A stretch of DNA of 36,039 nt from an uncultured Rubrobacteraceae bacterium. Its GTDB lineage: Bacteria; Actinomycetota; Rubrobacteria; Rubrobacterales; Rubrobacteraceae. Location: the NCBI GenBank assembly GCA_902806075.1, contig CADCVG010000050.1:1-36039 (forward strand), read 5' to 3'. Both the position numbers and the translations under genes were made by a program. Position 1 is the first letter of the stretch. Each line of letters starts with the position of its first letter. Under the pieces are notes generated by a model that was given only the letters and a program-made list of their open reading frames with translations, made no database searches and was not told where the DNA came from. Shown one piece after another: positions 7,359 to 15,508 of the stretch.

Positions 7359-8699
7359 CTACAAAACGGGCAGGTACTTCTGGATCTCGTACGGCGTCAC
7401 CTGCATCCGGTACTCATCCCACTCCTCGCGCTTGACGTTGAGGAGGCGGGTGAAGGTATGCTCGCCGAGGGCCTTCTGCAGAAGCTCGGAGCCTTCGGCC
7501 TCCCTGATCGCCTCTCCGAGGTCGGCAGGCAGGCTCTCGATGCCCATCTTCTGCCGCTCGTCGTGAGAGAGGTTGTAGAGGTTGCGCTCCATCGGCTCGG
7601 GGAGCTCGTAGCCCTTCTCGATGCCTTCGAGGCCGGCGTGCAAAAGCGCCGCAAAGCACAGGTAGATGTTCGCCGCCGGGTCCGGGCAACGCAACTCCAT
7701 GCGCGTCGCTTTCTCATTGCCTGGGTGGAAGCCCGGCACCCGCACCAGCGCCGAGCGGTTGCGGCGGCTCCAGGCGATGTAGACCGGGGCCTCGTAGCCG
7801 GGGACCAGCCGCTTGTAGGAGTTCACGGTCTGGGCGAAGATGATCGAGAGCTCCCGCGCGTGCCTGAGCTGCCCCGCGATGAACGACTTGGCCGTGTCGC
7901 TCAAGTAGTACTGGTCGTCCGCGTCGAAGAAGGCGTTCTTGTCGCCCTGGAAGAGGCTCTGATGGGTGTGCATGCCGCTGCCGTTCTGATTCTGCAGGGG
8001 CTTGGGCATGAACGTGGCGTAGACACCGTGGCGCGTGGCGATCTCCTTGACGACCGTCCTGTAGGTCATCACCTTGTCGGCCATCGTCATCGCGTCGTCG
8101 AAGCGCAGGTCGATCTCGTGCTGGCTGTGGGCGACCTCGTGGTGGGAGTACTCGACCTGTATCCCCATGTCCTGTAGGGCGAAGATAGTCTCTCGCCTCA
8201 AGGTCGTCGCCGCGTCGAGCGTCGTCAGGTCGAAGTAGCCGCCGTAGTCGAGGGGCTCGGTGCTCTGCGAGTCCTTGAAGTAGAAGAACTCGAGCTCCGG
8301 GCCGCAGTTGAACTTGTCGAATCCCATCTCGTTCGCCCGCTCGAGGGCGCGCCTCAAGACGTGCCGGGGGTCGCCCACGTAGGGGTCGCCGTCGGTGGTC
8401 TTCACGTCGCAGAACATTCTGGCGACCGGAGTCTCCTTCGGGCTCCACGGGAATATCTTGAACGTCGAGGGATCGGGCAAGGCGATCATGTCCGACTCCT
8501 CGATGTCCTGGTAACCCGTGATGGAGGACCCATCGAAGCCCATGCCTCCGTCTAAAGCGTCCTCCAACTCGCCCACCGTGAGCGAGAAGCTCTTCAGCGT
8601 CCCGATAATGTCCGTGAACCACATCCGGACGAACTTGACATTGTTCTCTTCCGCCTGCCTGAGGATGTCTTGCTTGGCCGAAGTATCCAAACTATCCAA
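7359..8699 (-). CDS. glnA: Glutamine synthetase type I (short, GSI-alpha-like)
   Basis: 446 residues. The class I motifs are all present: MGFDGSSITGYQ, GPELEFFYF, the HSQHEIDLRF metal region, NGSGMHTHQS, the KRLVPGYEAPVYIAWSRRNRS ATP/glutamate region and RCPDPAANIYL. The enzyme makes glutamine from glutamate, ammonium and ATP in the cytosol. The length and lack of an internal insertion fit the short GSI-alpha group, not the ~470-residue adenylylated GSI-beta form common in actinomycetes. Where Bacillus subtilis GSI has feedback-related Arg62, this one appears to have Asp (GYQDIEESD), by eye alignment. The start is the TTG at 8699 behind GGAGG. It would capture ammonium made by the nitrate genes nearby. 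Confidence 0.95.
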   Translation of the reverse strand: MDSLDTSAKQDILRQAEENNVKFVRMWFTDIIGTLKSFSLTVGELEDALDGGMGFDGSSITGYQDIEESDMIALPDPSTFKIFPWSPKETPVARMFCDVKTTDGDPYVGDPRHVLRRALERANEMGFDKFNCGPELEFFYFKDSQSTEPLDYGGYFDLTTLDAATTLRRETIFALQDMGIQVEYSHHEVAHSQHEIDLRFDDAMTMADKVMTYRTVVKEIATRHGVYATFMPKPLQNQNGSGMHTHQSLFQGDKNAFFDADDQYYLSDTAKSFIAGQLRHARELSIIFAQTVNSYKRLVPGYEAPVYIAWSRRNRSALVRVPGFHPGNEKATRMELRCPDPAANIYLCFAALLHAGLEGIEKGYELPEPMERNLYNLSHDERQKMGIESLPADLGEAIREAEGSELLQKALGEHTFTRLLNVKREEWDEYRMQVTPYEIQKYLPVL

Positions 8700-8982
8700 A
8701 CCTGCCTCCAGTCTTCATCTCTGCTTGCTACTGCCGAACCCGCCCCTCTTGCGCCACCGGGACGGTATGCAGGCTATGATATGAATGCGGGCTTGCGGTG
8801 AATACGGCCCAAAGTACAAGCCGGGCCTCGAAAAAACGCCGCATTTTTGGCCATCTGTACAAAAGGTGGTCCCCCGAAGGGCGCGCCGGTCGAGCGGCGG
8901 GCACGCCCGGGGTAGAATCCGGGAGCGACGCACGAGAGCCGGTAGCATAGTACGCCGTTGGCGAAGACAACGAGGGGGAGAG

Positions 8983-9834
8983 ATGGAAGACAGACCTCAA
9001 GACAGGGCCGAGGAGAGGCGGAGGCGCGGGGGGCCTCTGGGGGACGAGGGTGAGGCCGGGGAGACGACGCGCGTACCGCGCTCCGAGGAAGGCCAGGGCG
9101 GAGAGGAGGCGGGGACACGCCGGGTCTCCCAGGAGGGGGGCGCGACCCGCGGGGCCGGTACGGCGCGCGGTGGGACCTCCAGCGAGGAGGAGGCCGGGAC
9201 GCGCGTGATACGGACACCGGGCGGGGGCCCGAACAGACCGGGCGCCTCAGGGGAAGAGGAGGAGCCAACCTACCCGTCCGGGTACCTGGAGGCGACCGAG
9301 CAGCGGGAGGCCCGTCTCAAGGACATCTACGGCGGGGTGGACTGGCTGGCAAGCTTTATCGGGTGCATCTTCGCGCTTGTCTGTGGCGGACTCTTGCTGC
9401 TCCTCTTCGCTGGCCTCGTGCTCGCCCCGCTGGACTTCAGCCTGGACCTCCAGAGCCAGACGATAAGTGCTTCCATCATCACGGGCCTCGTGGTCATCGG
9501 CCTCACGCTCTTCCTCGCTTTCTTCGTGGGAGGGTACGTGGCCGGTCGGCTGGTGCGCTTCGACGGCGGGCGCAACGGGGCGCTGACGGTCGGATGGGGG
9601 CTGGTGCTCGCCGGGCTCCTCGCGATCTTCCCCGCCTTCCTGCCCGGAACGCTCTTCCGGCTCCTGCGCGACGTGGTGAACGAGAGCGTCTTGCCCGCCA
9701 TCGGGAACCTTTTGGCGATTGGGGGAGTCGGCCTCGGGATACTGATCGGCGCCGTACTCCTGATGATGCTGGGCGGTCTCTTTGGCGGGCGCTTCGGTAA
9801 CCGCTACCACGCCCGGATAGACCGCACTACCTGA
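8983..9834 (+). CDS. Membrane protein with long charged N-terminus, YrzE-like
   Basis: 283 residues. The first ~115 residues are low-complexity and disordered, rich in Glu, Arg, Gly and Thr, with repeated xTRVxR and GTR-type stretches. Four to five hydrophobic segments follow (first near SFIGCIFALVCGGLLLLLF), with Gly-rich ends resembling the TIGR04086/YrzE membrane family. The start is the ATG at 8983, preceded by GAGGGGGAG. The frame is open back to 8785, but that extension has no ribosome site and looks non-coding. A TAGAAT -10 box near 8911 could drive it. Function unknown. Confidence 0.72.
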   Translation: MEDRPQDRAEERRRRGGPLGDEGEAGETTRVPRSEEGQGGEEAGTRRVSQEGGATRGAGTARGGTSSEEEAGTRVIRTPGGGPNRPGASGEEEEPTYPSGYLEATEQREARLKDIYGGVDWLASFIGCIFALVCGGLLLLLFAGLVLAPLDFSLDLQSQTISASIITGLVVIGLTLFLAFFVGGYVAGRLVRFDGGRNGALTVGWGLVLAGLLAIFPAFLPGTLFRLLRDVVNESVLPAIGNLLAIGGVGLGILIGAVLLMMLGGLFGGRFGNRYHARIDRTT

Positions 9835-9952
9835 GGCACCACCCTGGCGGACTCCAGGTCCTGGCCGGGAGCCGTGGTATTCTCGACAAAGAGAGCCAGA
9901 CGGGATACCGGCGCGGGGAGGTTGTACGGGGCCGTGGTCCCGTTACGCTTCT

Positions 9953-11023
9953 CTATGCGGCCTTCTCCAGTTCGCGGCGCAGCTTCTGCTTGAGTAGATC
10001 CAGGAGGGCCTTCTCCTCGTTGGTGAGGTCGCCCTGCTCGGCGGCGATTACTTCCTCCAGCCGCTCTGCCTGGCGGGCGACGATGGAGCCTTCCAGGTAG
10101 TGGTCTACGACGCGGGGGCTCACGTAGGAAGAGCGGGCTATGTTGCGGGTGTTGCCGAGCCTCTCGGCTACGGCGTCTATGGCCTGCAGCACGTTCTTCT
10201 TCGCCATCTTCTCGTCCTCTGATGCCCCGAGCTCGGCGAGCTTGAGGGCGGCGATCAGGGTACCCGCCCAGGTCCTGAAGTCTTTGGGGCTGAACTCCTC
10301 GCCCATGACCTCCTTGATGTAGACGTTCAGGTCCCGGGCCTTGACGTCCCTGAGCTTCCCGGACTCGTCGTAGTATTTAAAGATCTCGTACCCCGGTAGC
10401 GCCGCGCACTCCTCGACGATCTCGCGGAGCTGCGCGTCGGCGACGCACTTGCGCTGCATCTGCCCCCACTTGCCCCGGTACTCGAAGATCATCTCGTCAC
10501 CGTCAATGGTCAGGTGCTTCCTGCGGAGGGTGGCGATCCCGTAGGTTTTGTTCTTTCTCGCGTAGCGCTCGTCCCCGACCCGGAAGTAGGCCGCGTTGAT
10601 GAGCCGGGTCATGGCCGACAGGACTTTCTCCCGGTCCAGGCGTTCGCGCCGGAGATGCTCGCTCGTCACACGGCGCATCTCGGGTAGCCGGTCGGCGAAG
10701 CGCAAGACCCGGTCGAACTTCTCTCTCTCCTTTTTTTCCCGGTACTTCGGGCTGTACAGGTACTGGAGCCTCCCCGCCAAGTCGTAGCCGACCGCCTGCA
10801 CCTTCGCCGAGGGGGCGCGGGCGATCCGTGCGTCCGTCCATGCCGGTGGCACCTTCAGGTTCTCGATTCGCTTCAAGACCCTCTCCTCCCGCACCACTTC
10901 CCCTTCCGGGTAGCGGTAGAAGAAACCTTTCTCCTTAGAGCCCAAACGCCTGATACCGGTCTCGAACAACACGTGCTCACCCATGTCCCTATCCTCTTGA
11001 CGGCTGATCTCCTCAAACCACAT
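9953..11023 (-). CDS. DNA topoisomerase IB (bacterial/poxvirus-like)
   Basis: 356 residues from the ATG at 11023. The family blocks are clear: VPPAWTDARI, QYLYSPKYREKKEREKFDR, RVGDERYARKNKTYGIATLRRKH, FRTWAGT and ARSSYVSPRVVD. The last holds the nucleophilic Tyr near residue 300. These enzymes relax positive and negative supercoils through a 3'-phosphotyrosine intermediate without ATP. An alternative ATG at 10984 (protein starting MGEHVLFETG) has AAGAGGATAG upstream and may be the true start. Bacterial TopIB is sporadic but frequent in radiation-tolerant and soil bacteria. Confidence 0.92.
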   Translation of the reverse strand: MWFEEISRQEDRDMGEHVLFETGIRRLGSKEKGFFYRYPEGEVVREERVLKRIENLKVPPAWTDARIARAPSAKVQAVGYDLAGRLQYLYSPKYREKKEREKFDRVLRFADRLPEMRRVTSEHLRRERLDREKVLSAMTRLINAAYFRVGDERYARKNKTYGIATLRRKHLTIDGDEMIFEYRGKWGQMQRKCVADAQLREIVEECAALPGYEIFKYYDESGKLRDVKARDLNVYIKEVMGEEFSPKDFRTWAGTLIAALKLAELGASEDEKMAKKNVLQAIDAVAERLGNTRNIARSSYVSPRVVDHYLEGSIVARQAERLEEVIAAEQGDLTNEEKALLDLLKQKLRRELEKAA

Positions 11024-11294
11024 CCCGGTAAACTACGTCCTCGACGGCCGTATGCCCGGTGCCAGTTCGGGTAGCCCAAGAAGTTATCATAAACCTCGTC
11101 TCCGAAACGGTGAAGGTGTGGACAACCTCGAAGCGGTATAGGCGCAAGAGCACCGACATTCGGGTCCACCCAACCGCTGTACTACAAACGCGAGCCGAAC
11201 GTGCTCGCGGGCCTGGATGCTACAGCGAACGAACCGGTAACGTGCGCCTTCGCTCGCCCTTCCTACGACAACTCACACGTCGTCGAGCATTACA
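11024..11294. other. Intergenic region, no confident gene
   Basis: Upstream of topoisomerase IB. Short frames on both strands show no family features or ribosome sites. A TACAAT hexamer at 11291-11296 could be a -10 box for the small gene that follows. Base composition is somewhat less GC-rich than the neighbours. Confidence 0.4.
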
Positions 11295-11531
11295 ATGGGA
11301 ACATTGATCTCCTGCTACGGCGATCATATAGAGGAAGCCCCGCTGGCGAGATGGAGAAGGCCACCCGAAGAGTGGCCCCGAAGAGAGGTAGGTCCCCTGC
11401 TGAACGCGAGAACCATAATTAAGCTGCTCGGCAACCGGAAGGTCCGCCAGGGCGTCGTCAAGCTCCTTAAGAACCCAACTATCCGGCGCATGGTCATCAA
11501 ACAGATAACGCGCCGCCTGGGCCGCCGGTAG
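11295..11531 (+). CDS. Small basic protein, uncharacterised
   Basis: The frame gives 78 residues from the ATG at 11295. Only the C-terminal ~43 residues look protein-like: a basic amphipathic stretch with TIIKLLGNRKVRQGVV and a C-terminal ITRRLGRR. A ribosome site GAGAGGTAGG at 11383-11392 precedes CTG codons at 11397 and 11400, so the true product may be a ~43-residue peptide with a CTG start. A small hairpin (GGCCAC at 11359-11364 with GTGGCC at 11372-11377) lies before that ribosome site. No family recognised. Nucleic-acid or membrane binding would fit the charge, but that is inference. Confidence 0.45.
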   Translation: MGTLISCYGDHIEEAPLARWRRPPEEWPRREVGPLLNARTIIKLLGNRKVRQGVVKLLKNPTIRRMVIKQITRRLGRR

Positions 11532-11682
11532 AGACCGCGCGTGTGGAGTTGCGCTCTTCGTTGAGCCAGACGGCCGGACCTCGTTAGACGGCGGCGATCC
11601 CTGTAACTCCGAGAAGGTGAGTCTCTTCCAAGTACGCTCGAAAGACTCGTAATAGTGAGCGGTGTCTTCGTGACTGGCGCCC

Positions 11683-11731
11683 GGACAGGCTCCGTCAACC
11701 ACCAACGGGTGCGGGTTGACGGAGCCTGTCC
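11683..11731 (-). terminator. Perfect 18-bp inverted repeat at the nitrate operon 3' end
   Basis: The arm at 11683-11700 (GGACAGGCTCCGTCAACC) is perfectly repeated in reverse complement at 11714-11731, with a 13-base loop. It spans the stop codon of the TrpD-like gene, so the right arm is coding. No T-tract follows on either strand. It is probably a GC-rich terminator or an mRNA 3'-stabilising hairpin for the nasA-nirBD operon. Confidence 0.55.
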
Positions 11732-12750
11732 AGCAGTTCCAGGGCCGCGCCGGAACGCAGGGCCTCGCCGGCCCTCTCCACCCATCTCACTAGCGGCCTA
11801 TACTCCTCGTCGGCCATCCAGAGCCTGAGGGCGGCGTTGTACAGGATCAAAGCCGCCACCGGTCCCTCCCCGCCCTCCAGAGCGGCGAGCACGTGCCGGG
11901 TTTCGTCCTCCGCGTCCTTCCACGGTACGCGCGCCCTCGTTACCTGGGGGAGGCCGATGGAGTCGGGCGGGACGCAGAACTCCTCGGTCTCGCCGTCCCT
12001 CAACCGGACGAGCGACGAGTTGCCATCCAGAGGGGCCTCGTCGGAGCCCTCTATGGCCTGGAATACCAGAGCGTGTTCGACCCCGAGGTGTACGAGCGCC
12101 GCCGGTACGCTCTTGAGGAACGGGCGGTGGGTGACGCCGACCATCACGCGGGAGCCGGGGACGGGGGAGATGATCTTCTCGACGACGTTCAACACCGTCC
12201 GGCGCGCCATCTCCCACCGGAGACCCAGTAGGTCGTGTAACTCGGGCAGGTAGTGCTCCACGCTCGTGGCCGCGAAGCCGTGCTCCGCCAGGGAGTCCTC
12301 AGCCTCCAGGGTGGTGTGCGGTGAGGAGACGCCGAGGCTTCGCAGGGCGTCGAAGACCGTTCGGCCCTCCTTCGGGGGCGTATCCTCGCCGCCGATCATG
12401 AGCACGCGAGCGCTTGTGGCGGCGGCGACCAGAGAGGCCGCCGCCCCGACGTTGAAAGTCCTGAGCTTCCCGTCGAAGCCGCCGCTCACCGTGACGGTCG
12501 GGAAGCCTTTCGGCGCCTCGACGGTCCTGACGAAAGAGTGGGCTGCGCGGGCATAGGCGGCGAGCTCGGCGGGGCCGTCGCCCACGGCGCGCCCCACGAG
12601 GAGGAAGCCCCCGATCTGGGCATCCGTCGCCCCGCCGGAGAGGATGAGCTCCATCGCCCGTTCGCACAGCCCGGGATCGAGGGAACCGAGGTGTGCCGGA
12701 CCGCGCGCCCGCTCTTTGAGGATCTGGCGGAACTCCTCATTCGTGCTCAC
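11695..12750 (-). CDS. TrpD-fold (anthranilate phosphoribosyltransferase-like) protein in nitrate operon
   Basis: 351 residues resembling the TrpD/YbiB phosphoribosyltransferase fold: an N-terminal helical domain with LILSGGATDAQIGGFLLVGRAVG, then a glycine-rich core TFNVGAAASLVAAATSARV. The PRPP-binding signatures of true TrpD are altered: the GTGGD position reads SGGFDG, and the KHGNR-type loop reads MIGGEDTPPKEG. Anthranilate transferase activity is therefore doubtful. Its ATG overlaps the nirD stop by 4 bases, so it is expressed with the nitrite reductase. A role in nitrate or nitrite assimilation, or in nucleic-acid binding as reported for YbiB/TrpD2, is inference. No other tryptophan gene is nearby. 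Confidence 0.75.
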   Translation of the reverse strand: MSTNEEFRQILKERARGPAHLGSLDPGLCERAMELILSGGATDAQIGGFLLVGRAVGDGPAELAAYARAAHSFVRTVEAPKGFPTVTVSGGFDGKLRTFNVGAAASLVAAATSARVLMIGGEDTPPKEGRTVFDALRSLGVSSPHTTLEAEDSLAEHGFAATSVEHYLPELHDLLGLRWEMARRTVLNVVEKIISPVPGSRVMVGVTHRPFLKSVPAALVHLGVEHALVFQAIEGSDEAPLDGNSSLVRLRDGETEEFCVPPDSIGLPQVTRARVPWKDAEDETRHVLAALEGGEGPVAALILYNAALRLWMADEEYRPLVRWVERAGEALRSGAALELLDRLRQPAPVGG

Positions 12751-13118
12751 GCCACGGCATCCTGTTCATCGTCGTCTTCTTCTACCTCGGGCTGTGTGTA
12801 TAGTATCCGTGCGTCCACGAGGACCTTGCCCTCCTCGACCTTGACGGGGAAGGTGAGGACACGGGAGAGGTCGTCGTTATGGACCACGCCGGTCTTCAGT
12901 TCGATCTTTCGTGCGTGCAAGGGGCAGGAGACGGTGGTGGCGGCGACGTCGCCGTCCGAGAGCGGACCGCCCATGTGCGGGCAGACCTCACCCGTAGCGA
13001 AGAACCCTTCCTCGGTGTTGAAGACGGCCACGTAGAAGCCGTTTATGACGACGCGCCGTCCTTCGAGGTGGGGGACGTCATTCTCGGCGCAGACCTCGAC
13101 CCAGCTTTGCTCGCTCAT
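12747..13118 (-). CDS. nirD: Nitrite reductase small subunit (Rieske-type)
   Basis: 123 residues with one Rieske domain. Both [2Fe-2S] ligand pairs are intact: CPH in CPHMGGPLSDG, and CPLH about 17 residues later. Many NirD homologues have lost these ligands, so this one may carry a cluster and act in electron transfer. It partners NirB in the NAD(P)H-dependent reduction of nitrite to ammonium. It overlaps nirB upstream and the TrpD-like gene downstream by 4 bases each. A short acidic tail (EVEEDDDEQD) ends the protein. Confidence 0.9.
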   Translation of the reverse strand: MSEQSWVEVCAENDVPHLEGRRVVINGFYVAVFNTEEGFFATGEVCPHMGGPLSDGDVAATTVSCPLHARKIELKTGVVHNDDLSRVLTFPVKVEEGKVLVDARILYTQPEVEEDDDEQDAVA

Positions 13119-15508
13119 ACTCTGCCCACCTCCCTTGCGAATTGGTTTTTAGTCATGTTGTTCCTCCGTTCTAGCCACGGGTCGCTCGTCGCCGCTTTAT
13201 CCTTTCGCAGGCGTTCCCGTAACCGTGCGGGCTCGCCGGACTCCTCGTCGAGGACGGCGGACTTGATGTTGTCCAGGCCCATCCGGGGCACGAAGTCGTA
13301 GGTGCGCTCCTTTGGCTGGCCGTTCTCCCGGTAGTACTGCATAAAGGCCATCATCACGTCGTAGGCCTCCTGTTTGGTGTCGACCGTGGTGATGACGTCG
13401 CCCTTGCGGACCTCCATACCGGCGGCGCCGCCTACGTAGATCTGCCACCCACCCTCTATTGCGATCGCGCCTATGTCCTTGACGCTCGCCTCGGCGCAGT
13501 TGCGCGGGCAGCCGGAGCAGCCCATTTTCACCTTCGCCGGGGTATAGAGGTTCTCGAACGCTTTCTCCATGTCTATCGCCAGGTTCGTCGAGTCCCCGAC
13601 GCCGTAGCGGCAGAAGTCCGTCCCCACGCAACTCTTGACCTGCCGGAAAGCCTTGGTGTAGGCGAAGCCCGAGGGCATGTCGAGGTCCTCCCAGGCTTTG
13701 GGCAGGTCCTCCTTCTTCACGCCCAGGATGTCCAGCCGCTGGGAGCCGGTTATCTTGATCATACGGGCGTTGTACTTCTCGGCGACGTCGGCTACCTTAC
13801 GGAGTTGCTCGGGGCTGGTCACGCCGCCGTAAGAGCGAGGGACGATGGAGAAGGTGCCGTCGTTCTGGATGTTGCCGTGGACTCGGTCGTTGATCGACCG
13901 GGCGTGGCGCTCCTCTTTGTGCCGGTTGGCGTTGTTCGAGGCGACGATGTAGGTGAGCGCGGGCTTGCAGTCCGGGCAGACTTTGCCGGCGCCGCATGCC
14001 TCACCGACCTCGCTCACGCTCTTCAGGCCCCGCTCGTTCACGATCTCCTTCACGTCGTCGGCCATGAGTTGCATGCACTTGCAGACGTAGTTCCTGTCCT
14101 CCTCGACCTCGTCGGCGGTCTCCTCCAGGATCTGGCCGACCAGCGGCTTGCAGCTCCCGCAGGAGTTGCCGGCGGAGGTCTCCTGGACCACCTCGGAGAC
14201 CTTTTTGAGCTTGAGGTCCTGAATCGTGGCGACGATCTGGCCCTTCGAGACGCCGTTGCAGTCGCACACTTGAGCCTCGTCCGGGAGCGAGGCGGACCCT
14301 ATCTCCGACGCATCGACGTTGCCTATCACGAGGTCCGCGACCTCATCGGCGGGCATCGCGCTCTTGACGGCCTCGGTGAGCTGCGGCCCCACTGACACGT
14401 CGCCGAGGAGGACCGTACCTACGACCTTGCCGTCCTTGACCACGGCCTTTTTGTAGACGCCTTGCATGGGGTTGGAGCTGACTATCGCCTCGCAGTCCTC
14501 GTCGCGGCCGTAGGCGTCCCCGACCGAGACGAGGTCTATACCCATGACCTTCAGGCTGGTCGCGGCTCCGGAGCCCTTGTAGATTTGCTTGCGCTCGCCG
14601 AGCACGGTATCGACCACGACCCGGACCTGCTCCAGGGCCGGGGCGACGAGCCCTATGAGCTGCCCGTTGAACTCGGTGCATTCCCCGACGGCGTAGACGT
14701 TGGGGGCGTTTGTCTCCATGTGCTCGTTGACCAGGATGCCCCGGTTCGCCCGGATGCCGGCGGCCCCGGCGGGTTTCGTGTTCGGCCTTATGCCCGTGCA
14801 GATCACGACCATGTCGGCGGGGAGGTACTCGCCGCTCTTGAGCTTCACCCCCTGGACGCGGCCGTTGCCAAAGATCTCCTCGGTGTTGGCCTCGGTCCGT
14901 ACGTCGATGCCCATCTTCTCTATCTCACGCCTCAGCATGCGGCCCGCCTGGGGATCCAACTGTTGGTCCATGAGGTGCTTGCTGAGCTGGAGCACCGTTA
15001 CCCTGGCGTCGTGGTTTAGCAGACCGTAGGCGGCCTCCAGCCCCAACAGCCCGCCGCCTATCACAACTACCTTCTCGGGGGAGGCCTCCAGCATCTCCTC
15101 CACGTCCCGCACCGTGCGGAAGACGAAGACGCCCTCTTTCTCGCGGCCCTCTATGGGCGGGACCGCCGAGGAGGAGCCGGTCGCCATGATCAGCTTGTCG
15201 TACTTCACCCACTCGCCGTCAGTGCCCCTGACCCTCTGCCGGTCTTTGTCGATCTCCTCCAGAAACACGCCGCGCCGGAAGTCTATGTCGTTGTCTGTGT
15301 AGTAGTCCTCGGGGCGCATGCCGAGGCCCGTGAGATCCAGCGTCCCGGCCATGTACTCCGAGAGGCGTATCCTGTCGTAGGTGCCGACCTCCTCGTCGCC
15401 GTATAGAGTGATCTTTGTGCGCTCCCGGTCTTTTGCCAGGAGGCTGTCCACCAACGCCGCCCCGGCGTTGCCGTTTCCTACCACGACTATCTTGAGCTGC
15501 TCGCTCAT
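13115..15508 (-). CDS. nirB: Nitrite reductase [NAD(P)H] large subunit
   Basis: 797 residues with the full NirB order. An N-terminal pyridine-nucleotide-disulfide oxidoreductase unit has FAD motif VVVGNGNAGAA and NAD motif VVIGGGLLGLEAA. Two BFD-like [2Fe-2S] modules follow (CDCNGVSKG...CGSCKP and CKCMQL...CPDCKP). A ferredoxin-like half-domain and the siroheme/[4Fe-4S] site come last (TDFCRYGVGDS and CSGCPRNC). The enzyme reduces nitrite to ammonium with six electrons in the cytosol. GGAGGTAACAAG precedes the ATG, which overlaps the nitrate reductase stop as ATGA. It needs siroheme; a CbiX-type chelatase is encoded at 25488. Confidence 0.95.
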   Translation of the reverse strand: MSEQLKIVVVGNGNAGAALVDSLLAKDRERTKITLYGDEEVGTYDRIRLSEYMAGTLDLTGLGMRPEDYYTDNDIDFRRGVFLEEIDKDRQRVRGTDGEWVKYDKLIMATGSSSAVPPIEGREKEGVFVFRTVRDVEEMLEASPEKVVVIGGGLLGLEAAYGLLNHDARVTVLQLSKHLMDQQLDPQAGRMLRREIEKMGIDVRTEANTEEIFGNGRVQGVKLKSGEYLPADMVVICTGIRPNTKPAGAAGIRANRGILVNEHMETNAPNVYAVGECTEFNGQLIGLVAPALEQVRVVVDTVLGERKQIYKGSGAATSLKVMGIDLVSVGDAYGRDEDCEAIVSSNPMQGVYKKAVVKDGKVVGTVLLGDVSVGPQLTEAVKSAMPADEVADLVIGNVDASEIGSASLPDEAQVCDCNGVSKGQIVATIQDLKLKKVSEVVQETSAGNSCGSCKPLVGQILEETADEVEEDRNYVCKCMQLMADDVKEIVNERGLKSVSEVGEACGAGKVCPDCKPALTYIVASNNANRHKEERHARSINDRVHGNIQNDGTFSIVPRSYGGVTSPEQLRKVADVAEKYNARMIKITGSQRLDILGVKKEDLPKAWEDLDMPSGFAYTKAFRQVKSCVGTDFCRYGVGDSTNLAIDMEKAFENLYTPAKVKMGCSGCPRNCAEASVKDIGAIAIEGGWQIYVGGAAGMEVRKGDVITTVDTKQEAYDVMMAFMQYYRENGQPKERTYDFVPRMGLDNIKSAVLDEESGEPARLRERLRKDKAATSDPWLERRNNMTKNQFAREVGRV

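Noticed and set aside
7458-8177. A 239-codon plus-strand frame opposite glnA
   Set aside because: Antisense shadow of glutamine synthetase, with no protein-like features.
8785-8982. 66-codon N-terminal extension of the YrzE-like membrane protein
   Set aside because: It lacks a ribosome site and covers the glnA promoter region. The ATG at 8983 has a strong site.
11220-11705. A 161-codon minus-strand frame
   Set aside because: No ribosome site and no family features. It is opposite the small basic gene and has a Ser/Arg/Pro-rich shadow composition.
13805-14395. A 196-codon plus-strand frame opposite nirB
   Set aside because: Antisense shadow, rich in Val, Leu, Asp and Gly, without motifs.
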